A DNA stretch of 33,312 bases from Bradyrhizobium sp. 139. GTDB taxonomy: Bacteria; Pseudomonadota; Alphaproteobacteria; Rhizobiales; Xanthobacteraceae. Positions 15,058-22,519 of this stretch are shown one piece after another. The stretch's first letter is position 1; each line of letters opens with the position of its first letter. The DNA is taken from the NCBI RefSeq assembly GCF_023074175.1, contig NZ_JADPKS010000153.1, positions 1 to 33,312 of the forward strand. The letters run 5' to 3'. The notes under the pieces were generated by a model. The model was not told where the DNA came from. It searched no databases and saw only the letters and a list, made by a program, of their open reading frames with translations. The position numbers were made by a program, and so were the translations under genes.

Positions 15058-16041
15058 ATGGGAATGAAACGCTCTCGGCTCGGCACGCTCGACGTCACCT
15101 CAATCGGCCTCGGTTCCGCCCCGCTCGGCGGATTGTTCACCTCCGTCAGCGACGCCGATGCGGAAGCGACGATCGAGCGCGGCTGGTCGGCCGGCATCCG
15201 CTTCTTCGACACCGCGCCGCTCTACGGCTTCGGCCTCGCCGAACGGCGGCTCGGCGCTTTCCTGCGGCAACAGCCGCGCGACTCCTACGTCATCTCCACC
15301 AAGGTCGGCCGTCTTCTGCGCGCCCCTGATGGCACTGCCGCCGAGGACGACCATTACAAGGGCACGCCGCGCGAACGGCCGGTGTTCGACTTCTCCCATG
15401 ACGGCGTGATGCGTTCGGTGGAGGAGAGCCTGGGGCGCCTCGGGCTCGACCGGGTCGACGTCCTGCTGGTGCACGATCCGGACGATCACTATGACGACGC
15501 CGTGGCCGGCGCCTTCCTTGCGCTCCAGCGCCTGCGCGCCGACGGCACCATCAAGGCGATCGGTGCCGGCATGAACCAGTCGGAAATGCCAGTCCGGTTT
15601 GCGGAGGCCGTGCCGGTCGACTGCTTCCTGCTCGCCGGGCGCTACACGCTGCTCGACCAGGGCGCGCTGGATGCGTTGTTTCCGATCTGCCAGGCGAAGA
15701 ACATCGGGATCCTGCTCGGCGGCATCTACAACAGCGGTATCCTGGCCAATCCGCGTCCTGGCGCGAAGTTCGACTATCAGGACGCCGAGGCGGCGCTGAT
15801 CGCACGCGCGCTCGCGCTCGACGAGCTCTGCCGCAAGCACGGCACCGAGCTGAAGGCCGCCGCGCTCCAGTTCTGCATGGCCCATCCGGCGGTTACGGTT
15901 GCCGTGCTGGGCGCGCGCAATGCCGCGGAGGTCGCCGACAACATCGCGATGTCGGAGAAAGCGGTGCCGCAAGACTTCTGGCAGGAGCTGCGTGCGCGAA
16001 AACTCGTCGACGCGCGCGCGCCGTTGCCGGGGGGAGCGTGA
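15058..16041 (+). CDS. aldo/keto reductase, sugar (aldose) 1-dehydrogenase-like
   Basis: A 327-residue NAD(P)-dependent oxidoreductase of the AKR fold. The catalytic tetrad is complete: D51 and Y56 in FFDTAPLYGFG, K82 in YVISTKVGR and H139 in LLVHDPD. The pattern (GLGSAPLGGLFTSVSDADA at the start) resembles the L-fucose or D-threo-aldose 1-dehydrogenase / pyridoxal 4-dehydrogenase group. Together with the lactonase-like neighbour 3 bases downstream, this suggests oxidation of a free sugar to its lactone. Substrate is inferred from context only. An alternative ATG lies at 15064. Confidence 0.88.
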   Translation: MGMKRSRLGTLDVTSIGLGSAPLGGLFTSVSDADAEATIERGWSAGIRFFDTAPLYGFGLAERRLGAFLRQQPRDSYVISTKVGRLLRAPDGTAAEDDHYKGTPRERPVFDFSHDGVMRSVEESLGRLGLDRVDVLLVHDPDDHYDDAVAGAFLALQRLRADGTIKAIGAGMNQSEMPVRFAEAVPVDCFLLAGRYTLLDQGALDALFPICQAKNIGILLGGIYNSGILANPRPGAKFDYQDAEAALIARALALDELCRKHGTELKAAALQFCMAHPAVTVAVLGARNAAEVADNIAMSEKAVPQDFWQELRARKLVDARAPLPGGA

Positions 16042-16044
16042 GGC

Positions 16045-16893
16045 ATGATCATCGACGGCCATCAGCATTTTTGGGATCCGTCACGCGCCGACTATCCCTG
16101 GATGGACACTCCCGAACTCACGCCGATCCGCCGCGCCTTCGCACCCGCCGATCTCGCGCCGTTGCTGAAAGCGAACGGCGTCGATGCCAGCATCGTGGTG
16201 CAGTGCCGCTCGACGCTGGAGGAGACCGAGGAATTCTTGCGCATCGGGCATGAAAACCCCTTCGTTGTCGGTGTGGTCGGTTGGGTCGACCTGACCGACG
16301 CCTCCCTTGGCGACACGCTCGACCGGCTGCGCGCTTCGCCCGGCGGCGACAAGCTGGTTGGCATCCGCCATCAGGTCCATGACGAGGCCGACCCGGATTG
16401 GTTGCTGCGCGAGGACGTCCAGCGCGGCCTCACGTCCGTGTTCGCGCACGATATCGTCTACGATTTCCTTGTCCGCGCCCGCGAGCTGCCGGCGGCGATC
16501 GCAACCGCACAGGCCTTTCCGCAAGCGCGCTTCGTGCTCGACCACGCTGCAAAACCGCCGATCGCCGCTGGCGGAAGCGCCGAATGGGCCGATCGCATCG
16601 CGGCGCTCGCGGCCTGCGGCAATGTCTGGTGCAAGATCTCGGGCCTCGCGACGGAGGCGGTCTGGAACGACTGGAATGCGGAGCGGCTGTTGCCTTTCGT
16701 TGAGCACGCGGCGAATTGCTTCGGCGAGGACCGCCTGATCTTCGGCTCGGACTGGCCGGTATGTCTGCTTGCGGGAAGCTACGGCGAGATCAAGGATGCG
16801 TTGGAGGCGTGTCTGGCGAAGCTCGGGGCGCAGGTGCGTGACAAGGCGTTTGGTGTGAATGCGAAGGTCGCGTATCGGTTGCCGGCTGGTTGA
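16045..16893 (+). CDS. amidohydrolase-superfamily sugar lactonase-like hydrolase
   Basis: A 282-residue TIM-barrel hydrolase of the COG3618 group, which includes L-fucono-, L-rhamnono- and 2-pyrone-4,6-dicarboxylate lactonases. It shows the metal-site pair H6 and H8 in IDGHQHFWDP, GIRHQVHDE (H109, H112), VLDHAAKPP (H167), CKISG and the signature FGSDWPVC with the catalytic Asp at 236. In this operon it most likely opens the sugar lactone made by the preceding aldose dehydrogenase. The exact sugar is unknown. It is the last gene of the operon and is followed by a palindromic repeat. Confidence 0.87.
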   Translation: MIIDGHQHFWDPSRADYPWMDTPELTPIRRAFAPADLAPLLKANGVDASIVVQCRSTLEETEEFLRIGHENPFVVGVVGWVDLTDASLGDTLDRLRASPGGDKLVGIRHQVHDEADPDWLLREDVQRGLTSVFAHDIVYDFLVRARELPAAIATAQAFPQARFVLDHAAKPPIAAGGSAEWADRIAALAACGNVWCKISGLATEAVWNDWNAERLLPFVEHAANCFGEDRLIFGSDWPVCLLAGSYGEIKDALEACLAKLGAQVRDKAFGVNAKVAYRLPAG

Positions 16894-16918
16894 GGTGACA
16901 CACCGGCATTTCCGCATC

Positions 16919-17004
16919 TCATGGTCGGGCTTGTCCCGGCCATCCACGAACTTGGTCGCCAACTGCACGAAGAACGTGGATGCCCGGGACAAGCCCGGGC
17001 ATGA
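16919..17004. repeat. intergenic palindromic repeat, family B copy 1
   Basis: Long inverted repeat. The left arm TCATGGTCGGGCTTGTCCCG plus CCATCCACG pairs with the right arm CGTGGATGCCC plus GGGACAAGCCCGGGCATGA. It lies 25 bases after the last gene of the sugar operon and 25 bases from the end of the convergent NTF2-like gene, so it could act as a shared terminator. Copies 2 and 3 are at 21362-21434 and 22357-22442. Confidence 0.9.
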
Positions 17005-17029
17005 CGAGTTTGGGAATTCTAGGCGCTCC

Positions 17030-17395
17030 TCACGCGCCCGCGGGCACCTGATCCAGAAATCCGGTCACGCTCCTGATGCGGCCGTCCTTCAACACCGCGA
17101 AATCGGTGCCCTTGATCGGGCTGTCGACACCATCGGGACCGAGACCCCACGAAAACCGGACATGCTCGCCGTAGCCGTTGGGCTCGCCGATCAGCTTGAA
17201 TTTGAAGTCGGGAAAGCGCTGTTGCACGCCTGCGATCAGCGCATCGACGGCGTCATGGCCCTCGCCCTTCATCAGGGGGTCGACATAGCTCGCATCCGCC
17301 GTCCAGTTCTCGCTGAGCAGTTCGCGGCGGCGGCCGGCTGCGCGTTCGTTCCAGAGATCGATATAGCGGCGGGCGATGGTGTTGGGGTCGGTCAT
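17030..17395 (-). CDS. NTF2-like (SnoaL-type) protein
   Basis: A 121-residue cone-shaped NTF2-fold protein. It begins MTDPNTIARRYIDLWNERAA, the usual first helix. LLSENWTADASYVDPLMKGE follows with the ligand-facing Asp, then GVQQRFPDFKFKLIGEPNGY and VRFSWGLGPDG. Such proteins are small isomerases, cyclases, or binding proteins of unknown role. ATG 17395 is preceded by AAGGAGA; a longer in-frame start at 17434 lacks a comparable site. Confidence 0.88.
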   Translation of the reverse strand: MTDPNTIARRYIDLWNERAAGRRRELLSENWTADASYVDPLMKGEGHDAVDALIAGVQQRFPDFKFKLIGEPNGYGEHVRFSWGLGPDGVDSPIKGTDFAVLKDGRIRSVTGFLDQVPAGA

Positions 17396-17491
17396 GGTGT
17401 TCTCCTTCGATGGCGCCGTGTTCGGCAGTTCCAACTATCGAAGGTTCGTGCGCGCCGATCGATTACCTCGGACGTCATGCCCCAACAAAGA

Positions 17492-17526
17492 GCTGAAGCG
17501 CGACGATGTTCTCATCGCGCTTCAGC
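17492..17526 (-). terminator. probable terminator after the RidA-family gene
   Basis: On the minus strand, downstream of the RidA stop at 17550, GCTGAAGCGC pairs with GCGCTTCAGC, with a further GATG/CATC pairing inside and a short loop. CTCTTTGTTG follows, a modest T-rich run. This fits a factor-independent terminator for the minus-strand unit. The rest of 17396-17549 holds no gene. Confidence 0.6.
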
Positions 17527-17549
17527 CGCATGCTAAACTTCGCGAAAAA

Positions 17550-17900
17550 TTACTTCGCCGCCGTCACCATGATCTCGACGGTGTATTGCGCAGCAGCCAG
17601 CTTGGCTTCGACGGTGGCGCGGGCCGGGGTGTTGCCGGGCGAGACCCAGGCGTCCCACACCGCGTTCATCTCGCCGAAAGTTTTCATGTCGGTGATGTAG
17701 ATCGTGGCCGAGAGCAGCTTCGACTTGTCGGTGCCGGCCTTGGCGAGATGGCCGTCGATGGTCGCCAGGATGTCCTGGGTCTGCTTCGTCACGCTTTCGC
17801 CGGCGGCCTTGCTGGCGACGACGCCGGCGAGATAGACGGTGTTGCCGTGCACGACGATCTGGCTCATGCGCGGGCCGGTTTCAAAACGCTGAATACTCAT
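17550..17900 (-). CDS. RidA family (YjgF/YER057c/UK114) protein
   Basis: A 116-residue enamine/imine deaminase-like protein of the trimeric RidA fold. It starts MSIQRFETGPRMSQIVVHGN and carries TVYLAGVVASKAAGESVTKQ, ILATIDGHLAKAGTDKSKLL, TIYITDMK and TPARATVEAKLA. The Arg of PARATVE corresponds to the catalytic Arg of RidA. The C-terminus, YTVEIMVTAAK, matches the subgroup that differs slightly from true RidA (usual end VEIEAIA), so the substrate may differ. ATG 17900 follows GGAG. The long open frame upstream is only the tandem repeat read through. Confidence 0.93.
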   Translation of the reverse strand: MSIQRFETGPRMSQIVVHGNTVYLAGVVASKAAGESVTKQTQDILATIDGHLAKAGTDKSKLLSATIYITDMKTFGEMNAVWDAWVSPGNTPARATVEAKLAAAQYTVEIMVTAAK

Positions 17901-17960
17901 TGGGGGATCTCCTGCTGGAATGGCGGCCCTGTCTAGCCCAGCGCTCCGCACTCTGCCACC

Positions 17961-18029
17961 CCCGGCACGCATGCGACCCCCGGCACGCATGCGTTGCCCG
18001 GCACGCATGCGTTGCCGCCGATGCATGCG
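17961..18029. repeat. 18-base tandem repeat, about four units
   Basis: Units starting at 17961, 17979, 17997 and 18015 share CCCGGCACGCATGCG with period exactly 18. The fourth is diverged (CCGCCGATGCATGCG). Each unit contains the palindrome GCATGC, and two carry ACGCATGCGT. The array fills the gap between the esterase stop and the RidA start on the minus strand. The period is a multiple of three and stays open in the RidA frame as repeated MRAGxR-like residues. Confidence 0.85.
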
Positions 18030-18033
18030 TCGT

Positions 18034-18951
18034 TCACGGAAACTGGCTGAAGAACGACCAGATTGTTTCGGCGGCGTCGATGTCGCCGTTCTGCGGCCCC
18101 AGCAGGCTGGTTGCGACCTTCGGGAAACGGGCATCCGGAGCGAAGCCGGGCATGCGGTGGCCGCCATGATTGATGCGATAGAGCACGACGTCGTGTCCCC
18201 TGGGACAGCGCGAGGAGACCCGCGTGACGGTGGACTGGTCCGCAGGCGCCCTGTCGGGCAGGTCCGTCGCGGCAGCGTCATCGGTCTCGCAGCCATTGAG
18301 ATTGCGCCAGAAGACCAGCGTCTCGTCGGTCGACCAGAACCCGTCTGCGGCAAAATAGCTCGATCCGCGTCCACCTTCGTAGGGGACCAGCGGGTCGGCC
18401 GTGCCGTTGATGAGCAGCATCGGCAGCGGCCGCGATGGATGGCAGGTGACGGCGGCCTCATCGGTGAGATTCATGATCACGCTCGCGCTCGCCGCAAACA
18501 GATCGGCGCGCGCGCAAACCAGCGTCATCGCCATGGCGCCGCCATTGGAGATGCCGGTGACATAGACGCGGCCAGGATCGGCCGTGCCGTTTGCCACCAG
18601 CTTCTCGACGAGCTTTGCGATGAAAGCGACATCGTCGGTGCCTGCGGGTGGGCCGCGGAGCGCGGGTCCCGCCTTCGTCCTCGCATCAGCCCAGGCATGG
18701 TCGAGCCCGTCCGGAAAGACCACGGCAAAACCTTCGCGTTTTGCGACCTGTGGCCACGCCGTCCGCGCAGCCATGTCGGCGCCGCGCTGGGTCTTGCCAT
18801 GCAGCACGACCACGAGCGGTGCCGGCTTTTTCGCCGGCAATTGCGCGGTGTAGGAACGCTTTGTGCCGTCGACGTCGATCGTATCGGCAGATGCGAACGA
18901 GCCGGCGGCCATTGCCGCAAGAAGCGCCCCGATCTGCATCCACCGCCGCAT
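18034..18951 (-). CDS. secreted polyhydroxybutyrate depolymerase/feruloyl esterase-like hydrolase
   Basis: A 305-residue alpha/beta hydrolase (LpqC/COG3509, PHB depolymerase family). A signal peptide covers about the first 22 residues (MRRWMQIGALLAAMAAGSFA). VVVLHGKTQ forms the oxyanion region. The catalytic triad is readable as S135 in TGISNGG, D186 in INGTADPLVPYEGG and H265 in NHGGHRMPGF. It probably cleaves ester bonds in polymers or plant aromatic esters outside the cytoplasm; the substrate is not proven. It starts 3 bases after the stop of the FAD dehydrogenase gene, so the two are co-transcribed. Confidence 0.9.
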   Translation of the reverse strand: MRRWMQIGALLAAMAAGSFASADTIDVDGTKRSYTAQLPAKKPAPLVVVLHGKTQRGADMAARTAWPQVAKREGFAVVFPDGLDHAWADARTKAGPALRGPPAGTDDVAFIAKLVEKLVANGTADPGRVYVTGISNGGAMAMTLVCARADLFAASASVIMNLTDEAAVTCHPSRPLPMLLINGTADPLVPYEGGRGSSYFAADGFWSTDETLVFWRNLNGCETDDAAATDLPDRAPADQSTVTRVSSRCPRGHDVVLYRINHGGHRMPGFAPDARFPKVATSLLGPQNGDIDAAETIWSFFSQFP

Positions 18952-18954
18952 GAT

Positions 18955-20613
18955 CTAGCCCGCCGCCTTTGCCGCGGCACGGCCTGCATTGCGGCCCGAG
19001 AACAGGCAGCCGCCCAGAAAAGTGCCTTCCAGCGAGCGATAGCCGTGCACCCCGCCGCCGCCGAAGCCGGCGGCTTCGCCGACCGCATAGAGGCCGGGAA
19101 TGACGCTGCCCTCCGCGCCGAATACGCGCGAATCGAGGTCGGTCTCGAAGCCGCCCAGCGTCTTGCGGGTGAGAATGTTGAGCTTGACCGCGATCAGGGG
19201 CCCCTGCGCGGGATCGAGGATCCGGTGCGGCGAGGCGGTGCGGATCAGTTTGTCGCCGATATAGCGCCGCGCATTGTGGATGTTCATCACCTGCGCGTCC
19301 TTGACGTAGGGATTGGCGATCTCGCGGTCGCGCGCCTCGATCTGCATCTTGACGTGCTCGAGCTTGAGGAGATCGCTGGCGGCGAGCTTGTTCATGGCCG
19401 CAACGAGATCCTCGATCTTGTCGCGTACGATGAAGTCGACACCATGGCTTTTGAACGCCTCCACCGGCGCCGGCGCGCCCCTGTTGATGGCGCGGCGCAA
19501 AGTCATTCGCCAGCTCTTGCCGGTCAGATCGGGATTCTGCTCCGAGCCCGACAGCGCAAATTCCTTCTTGATAATGCTCTGGGTCAGGATGAACCAGGAA
19601 TAATCATAGCCGGTGGACGTGATGTATTGGAGCTGGCCGAGCGTGTCGGAGCCGGGGAAGAGCGGCGCCGGCAGCCGCGTGCCTGATGCGTCGAACCACA
19701 TCGAGGACGGACCGGGCAGGATGCGGATGCCGTGGCGCGGCCAGATTGGATTCCAGTTCTGGATGCCTTCGACATAGTGCCACATGCGGTCGCGATTGAT
19801 CAGCCGCGCGCCTGATGTTTCCGTGATGCCGATCATGCGGCCGTCGACATGTTCGGGCACGCCCGAGATCATGAATTTCGGCGGCTCGCCAAGCCGCTTC
19901 GGCCAGTTCTGCCGCACCAGCTCGTGATTGCCGCCGATGCCGCCCGAGGCGACGATCACGGCCTGCGCCTTCAGTGCGAACTCGCCGACCACCTTGCGCG
20001 ACGAGCTCTTGCCACGCTCGACTTGATCAGGCACGAGCACGGCGCCGCTGATGCCGTCCACCGCGCCATTGGTGATGGAGAGCGCATCGACGCGATGGCG
20101 GAACCTGAAGGTCAGCCGGCCGCTCTTCACGGCCTCGCGCGCGCGGCGCTCAAACGGCTCGACGATGCCGGGTCCGGTTCCCCAGGTGACGTGGAAGCGC
20201 GGCACCGAGTTGCCGTGGCCCATCGCGTCATAGCCGCCGCGCTCGGCCCAGCCGACAACCGGGAAGATGCGATGCCCCATCGCGCGCAGCCAGTCGCGCT
20301 TCTCGCCGGCCGCAAACGCCACATAGGCCTCGGCCCATTGCCGCGGCCAGAAGTCTTCGTCGCGGTCGAAGCCGGCCGTGCCGAGCCAGTCCTGCATGGC
20401 GAGGTCGAAGGAGTCCTTGATGCCCAGCCGGCGCTGCTCCGGCGAATCGACCAGGAACAATCCGCCGAACGACCAGAATGCCTGGCCGCCGAGCGATTGC
20501 TCACCCTCCTGGTCGACCACGATCACGCGCTTGCCGGCATCCGCGATCTCGGTTGCGGCAACCAGTCCAGATAGTCCTGCACCGACGACGATGACGTCTG
20601 TCTCTTCAGCCAT
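18955..20613 (-). CDS. FAD-binding dehydrogenase (fumarate reductase/ketosteroid dehydrogenase type)
   Basis: A 552-residue flavoprotein of the FAD_binding_2 family (COG3573-like). The N-terminal dinucleotide fold is DVIVVGAGLSGLVAATEIAD, with GAGLSG at 11-16 and an acidic VVDQEGE after the second strand. AVIVASGGIGGN lies mid-protein, and the C-terminal FAD region reads GLYAVGEAAGFGGGG followed by GYRSLEGTFLGGCLFSGR. It likely dehydrogenates or reduces a carbon-carbon bond in a substrate such as a steroid or an acid, but nothing shows which. ATG 20613 is chosen with AGGGGCG upstream, discarding a 15-codon extension. Confidence 0.9.
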   Translation of the reverse strand: MAEETDVIVVGAGLSGLVAATEIADAGKRVIVVDQEGEQSLGGQAFWSFGGLFLVDSPEQRRLGIKDSFDLAMQDWLGTAGFDRDEDFWPRQWAEAYVAFAAGEKRDWLRAMGHRIFPVVGWAERGGYDAMGHGNSVPRFHVTWGTGPGIVEPFERRAREAVKSGRLTFRFRHRVDALSITNGAVDGISGAVLVPDQVERGKSSSRKVVGEFALKAQAVIVASGGIGGNHELVRQNWPKRLGEPPKFMISGVPEHVDGRMIGITETSGARLINRDRMWHYVEGIQNWNPIWPRHGIRILPGPSSMWFDASGTRLPAPLFPGSDTLGQLQYITSTGYDYSWFILTQSIIKKEFALSGSEQNPDLTGKSWRMTLRRAINRGAPAPVEAFKSHGVDFIVRDKIEDLVAAMNKLAASDLLKLEHVKMQIEARDREIANPYVKDAQVMNIHNARRYIGDKLIRTASPHRILDPAQGPLIAVKLNILTRKTLGGFETDLDSRVFGAEGSVIPGLYAVGEAAGFGGGGVHGYRSLEGTFLGGCLFSGRNAGRAAAKAAG

Positions 20614-20862
20614 AGGTTCGCCCCTGTAGTTGTCCGGGATTGAAGCCAGCGGTTGCAACTGAGATCAAGGGTGTGGCGCGCAAGACATCGTTAACTTGTT
20701 CCACGTTGGGATCAAGGCGGTTCGAGTGCAGCGCCGACGCAACACTGGATTTGAATTTGTTTTGAGCGAGCAGGCCTGCCTAGACAAAACCTCGGTTACG
20801 ACGGACGCTAGCCGTGCATCACCACCTGACACGCAGATTCGAATTCGACTGGGCGGGGGAAA

Positions 20863-21333
20863 ATGAAGTTTCTGATGGGGTTGCTTGCGGCGGTCCTCCT
20901 GATCGCGGGCATGGGGGCTTCTCACGCGGTGGTTCGGATAGCGGATGACCGTGGCGGCCGGATTGGAACCTACGTCGACAGATACCAGGACCTGCGGCAA
21001 TCGGGCGAGACCGTTATCATCGACGGCCTCTGCGCCTCGGCCTGCACCATCGTCCTCGGCGCCATCCCGCACGACCGCATCTGTGTGACCTCGCACGCGA
21101 CGCTCGGCTTCCATGCTGCCTGGGATTTCGGCACCAACGGCCGCGCCGTCACCAATTCCGAGGCGACCCGGATGCTCTATGCGATGTATCCGTCGCAGGT
21201 GAGGCGCTGGATCAACCAGCGCGGCGGCCTCACCCCGCACATGCTGTTCCTGAGGGGCAGGCAGCTCCAGGCCATGTACAAGCCCTGCTACCTCGACGCG
21301 CAGGCCTCGGCGATCAGGCCGTCGTCAAGGTAG
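20863..21333 (+). CDS. secreted ClpP-like (periplasmic serine hydrolase-like) protein
   Basis: A 156-residue protein with a signal peptide (MKFLMGLLAAVLLIAGMGAS, cleaved near HA-V). The core VIIDGLCASACTIVLGAIP followed by VTSHATLGFH resembles the ClpP/crotonase-fold region of exported ClpP-like proteins, with S59 in CASAC as candidate nucleophile and H84 in LGFHAAW as candidate base. C57, C61, C74 and C142 could form disulfides in the periplasm. GGGGGAAA precedes the ATG. Function is inferred from motif similarity alone. The 249-base gap upstream, shared with the divergent FAD gene, shows no other gene. Confidence 0.72.
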   Translation: MKFLMGLLAAVLLIAGMGASHAVVRIADDRGGRIGTYVDRYQDLRQSGETVIIDGLCASACTIVLGAIPHDRICVTSHATLGFHAAWDFGTNGRAVTNSEATRMLYAMYPSQVRRWINQRGGLTPHMLFLRGRQLQAMYKPCYLDAQASAIRPSSR

Positions 21334-21361
21334 CTGCATCTAACGCTAATCTTTCCGTATC

Positions 21362-21434
21362 GTCATGGCCGGGCTTGTCCCGGCCATCCACGTCTCGCCC
21401 CGCGGTACCAAGAACGTGGAGGCCCGGGCATGAC
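21362..21434. repeat. intergenic palindromic repeat, family B copy 2 (internally shortened)
   Basis: The same arms as copy 1 (GTCATGGCCGGGCTTGTCCC and CCATCCACG...AACGTGGA), but the right arm reads GTGGAGGCCCGGGCATGAC and lacks about 11 bases (GGGACAAGCCC) present in copies 1 and 3. The hairpin is therefore asymmetric. It lies just after the ClpP-like gene. Confidence 0.88.
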
Positions 21435-21539
21435 CGTGAATCTCCGCACCAGGTGATCTGCATCCCGCCCATCATGCTTGCCGGGCTGCTGGCTAGCGCC
21501 TATTTAAAGGGCAGGGAAACCTTCACCCCGATCATTGTC

Positions 21540-21734
21540 ATGGCTCAATCACTGCACCCGGCCCATCCGTTACAGGACAATTCGCCCACTGCCGGCCGGA
21601 CGCCGACCGTGCTGCTGTTGGCTGGCGCGGGAATCGGCGGGCTCGTCGTGATCGGTGCGTTCGCGCTCTGGTTCCACTACGGCAGCCAAGTGTTCTTCGA
21701 AATGATCAGGACCGGCTTTGCCGCCTGCTTCTGA
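21540..21734 (+). CDS. small single-pass membrane protein
   Basis: A 64-residue protein starting MAQSLHPAHPLQDNSPTAGR. One hydrophobic helix follows (TVLLLAGAGIGGLVVIGAFA, then LWFHYGSQVFFEM), and the tail ends TGFAACF. The soluble N-terminus is short, so an inner-membrane anchor or small subunit is likely. It ends 24 bases before the Sco gene, so the two look co-transcribed and may cooperate in cytochrome oxidase or copper handling. I do not recognise the family. The longer frame from 21375 runs through the repeat and is rejected. Confidence 0.65.
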   Translation: MAQSLHPAHPLQDNSPTAGRTPTVLLLAGAGIGGLVVIGAFALWFHYGSQVFFEMIRTGFAACF

Positions 21735-21758
21735 CCTGCGACAGGAAGTTTTTCGCTC

Positions 21759-22349
21759 ATGAGCTCCACCGCCCGTCCGCTGGTGATCGCGACCGCCTTC
21801 GCCGCAAGCCTCATTGTCGGGCTACTGGTCGTGTTCTGGGCCATGGGTGGGGTCAGCAAGGTGGCGCAGCCGGCCGCGATCGGAGGGCCGTTCACGCTCA
21901 CCGACCAGCACGGCAAGGCCGTCACCGACAAGAACCTGAAGGGCAAGCCGACCCTGATCTTCTTCGGCTACACCCATTGCCCCGACGTCTGCCCGACCTC
22001 GCTGTTCGAGCTCTCGGAAGTGCTGCGCGCGATGGGCAAGGATGCCGATAAGGTCAATGCCGTCTTCATCTCGGTCGATCCCGAGCGCGATACGCCGGCG
22101 ACGATGAAGGACTATCTGTCGAGCTTCGACCCGCACCTCGAAGGACTGAGTGGCGACCCCGCCGAGACGGCCAGGGTGATCACGTCCTACCGGGTCTATG
22201 CCAAGAAGGTCCCGACCAAGGACGGCGACTACACCATGGACCACACCGCGCTGATCTATCTGATGGACCGCGACGGGCGGTTCGTGTCGCCTTTCAACCT
22301 GAAGCGCACGCCCGAAGAGTCTGCGGCCGACTTGAAGCGATATCTCTGA
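21759..22349 (+). CDS. Sco1/SenC family copper chaperone
   Basis: A 196-residue thioredoxin-fold protein anchored by an N-terminal membrane helix (VIATAFAASLIVGLLVVFWA). The copper site is CPDVCP (C74, C78) in FFGYTHCPDVCPT plus H162 in YTMDHTALIYL, all present. Sco proteins deliver copper to the CuA centre of cytochrome c oxidase or act as thiol reductants at the periplasmic side of the membrane. No oxidase genes lie in the window. A 64-residue membrane protein gene precedes it closely. Confidence 0.95.
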   Translation: MSSTARPLVIATAFAASLIVGLLVVFWAMGGVSKVAQPAAIGGPFTLTDQHGKAVTDKNLKGKPTLIFFGYTHCPDVCPTSLFELSEVLRAMGKDADKVNAVFISVDPERDTPATMKDYLSSFDPHLEGLSGDPAETARVITSYRVYAKKVPTKDGDYTMDHTALIYLMDRDGRFVSPFNLKRTPEESAADLKRYL

Positions 22350-22356
22350 CCTAGCC

Positions 22357-22442
22357 GTCATGGCCGGGCTTGACCCGGCCACCCACGCCTTAGCACGCGA
22401 GACGGAGAACGTGGACGCTCGTGGGACAAGCCCGGGCATGAC
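22357..22442. repeat. intergenic palindromic repeat, family B copy 3
   Basis: The left arm GTCATGGCCGGGCTTGACCC plus GGCCACCCACG pairs with AACGTGGACGC and GGGACAAGCCCGGGCATGAC on the right. It begins 7 bases after the Sco stop, so it can serve as its transcript end. It matches copies 1 and 2 in both arms while the loop differs. Confidence 0.9.
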
Positions 22443-22519
22443 GATCGTATAGCCTTCACTCTGGCCACAATCCGCGCTCGCGTTCCCGGGCGGATGGTCT
22501 ATAAGGCCCTCCGATCCCA

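Noticed and set aside
17961..18029. Possible CRISPR array
   Set aside because: The units are 18 bases in direct tandem with no unique spacers and no cas genes.
17920..19686. A 588-codon plus-strand ORF opposite the esterase and FAD dehydrogenase genes
   Set aside because: The minus-strand frames hold the catalytic motifs; the plus-strand reading is low-complexity and matches nothing.
21375..21539. Longer start for the 64-residue membrane protein
   Set aside because: The first part is the family B palindromic repeat translated.
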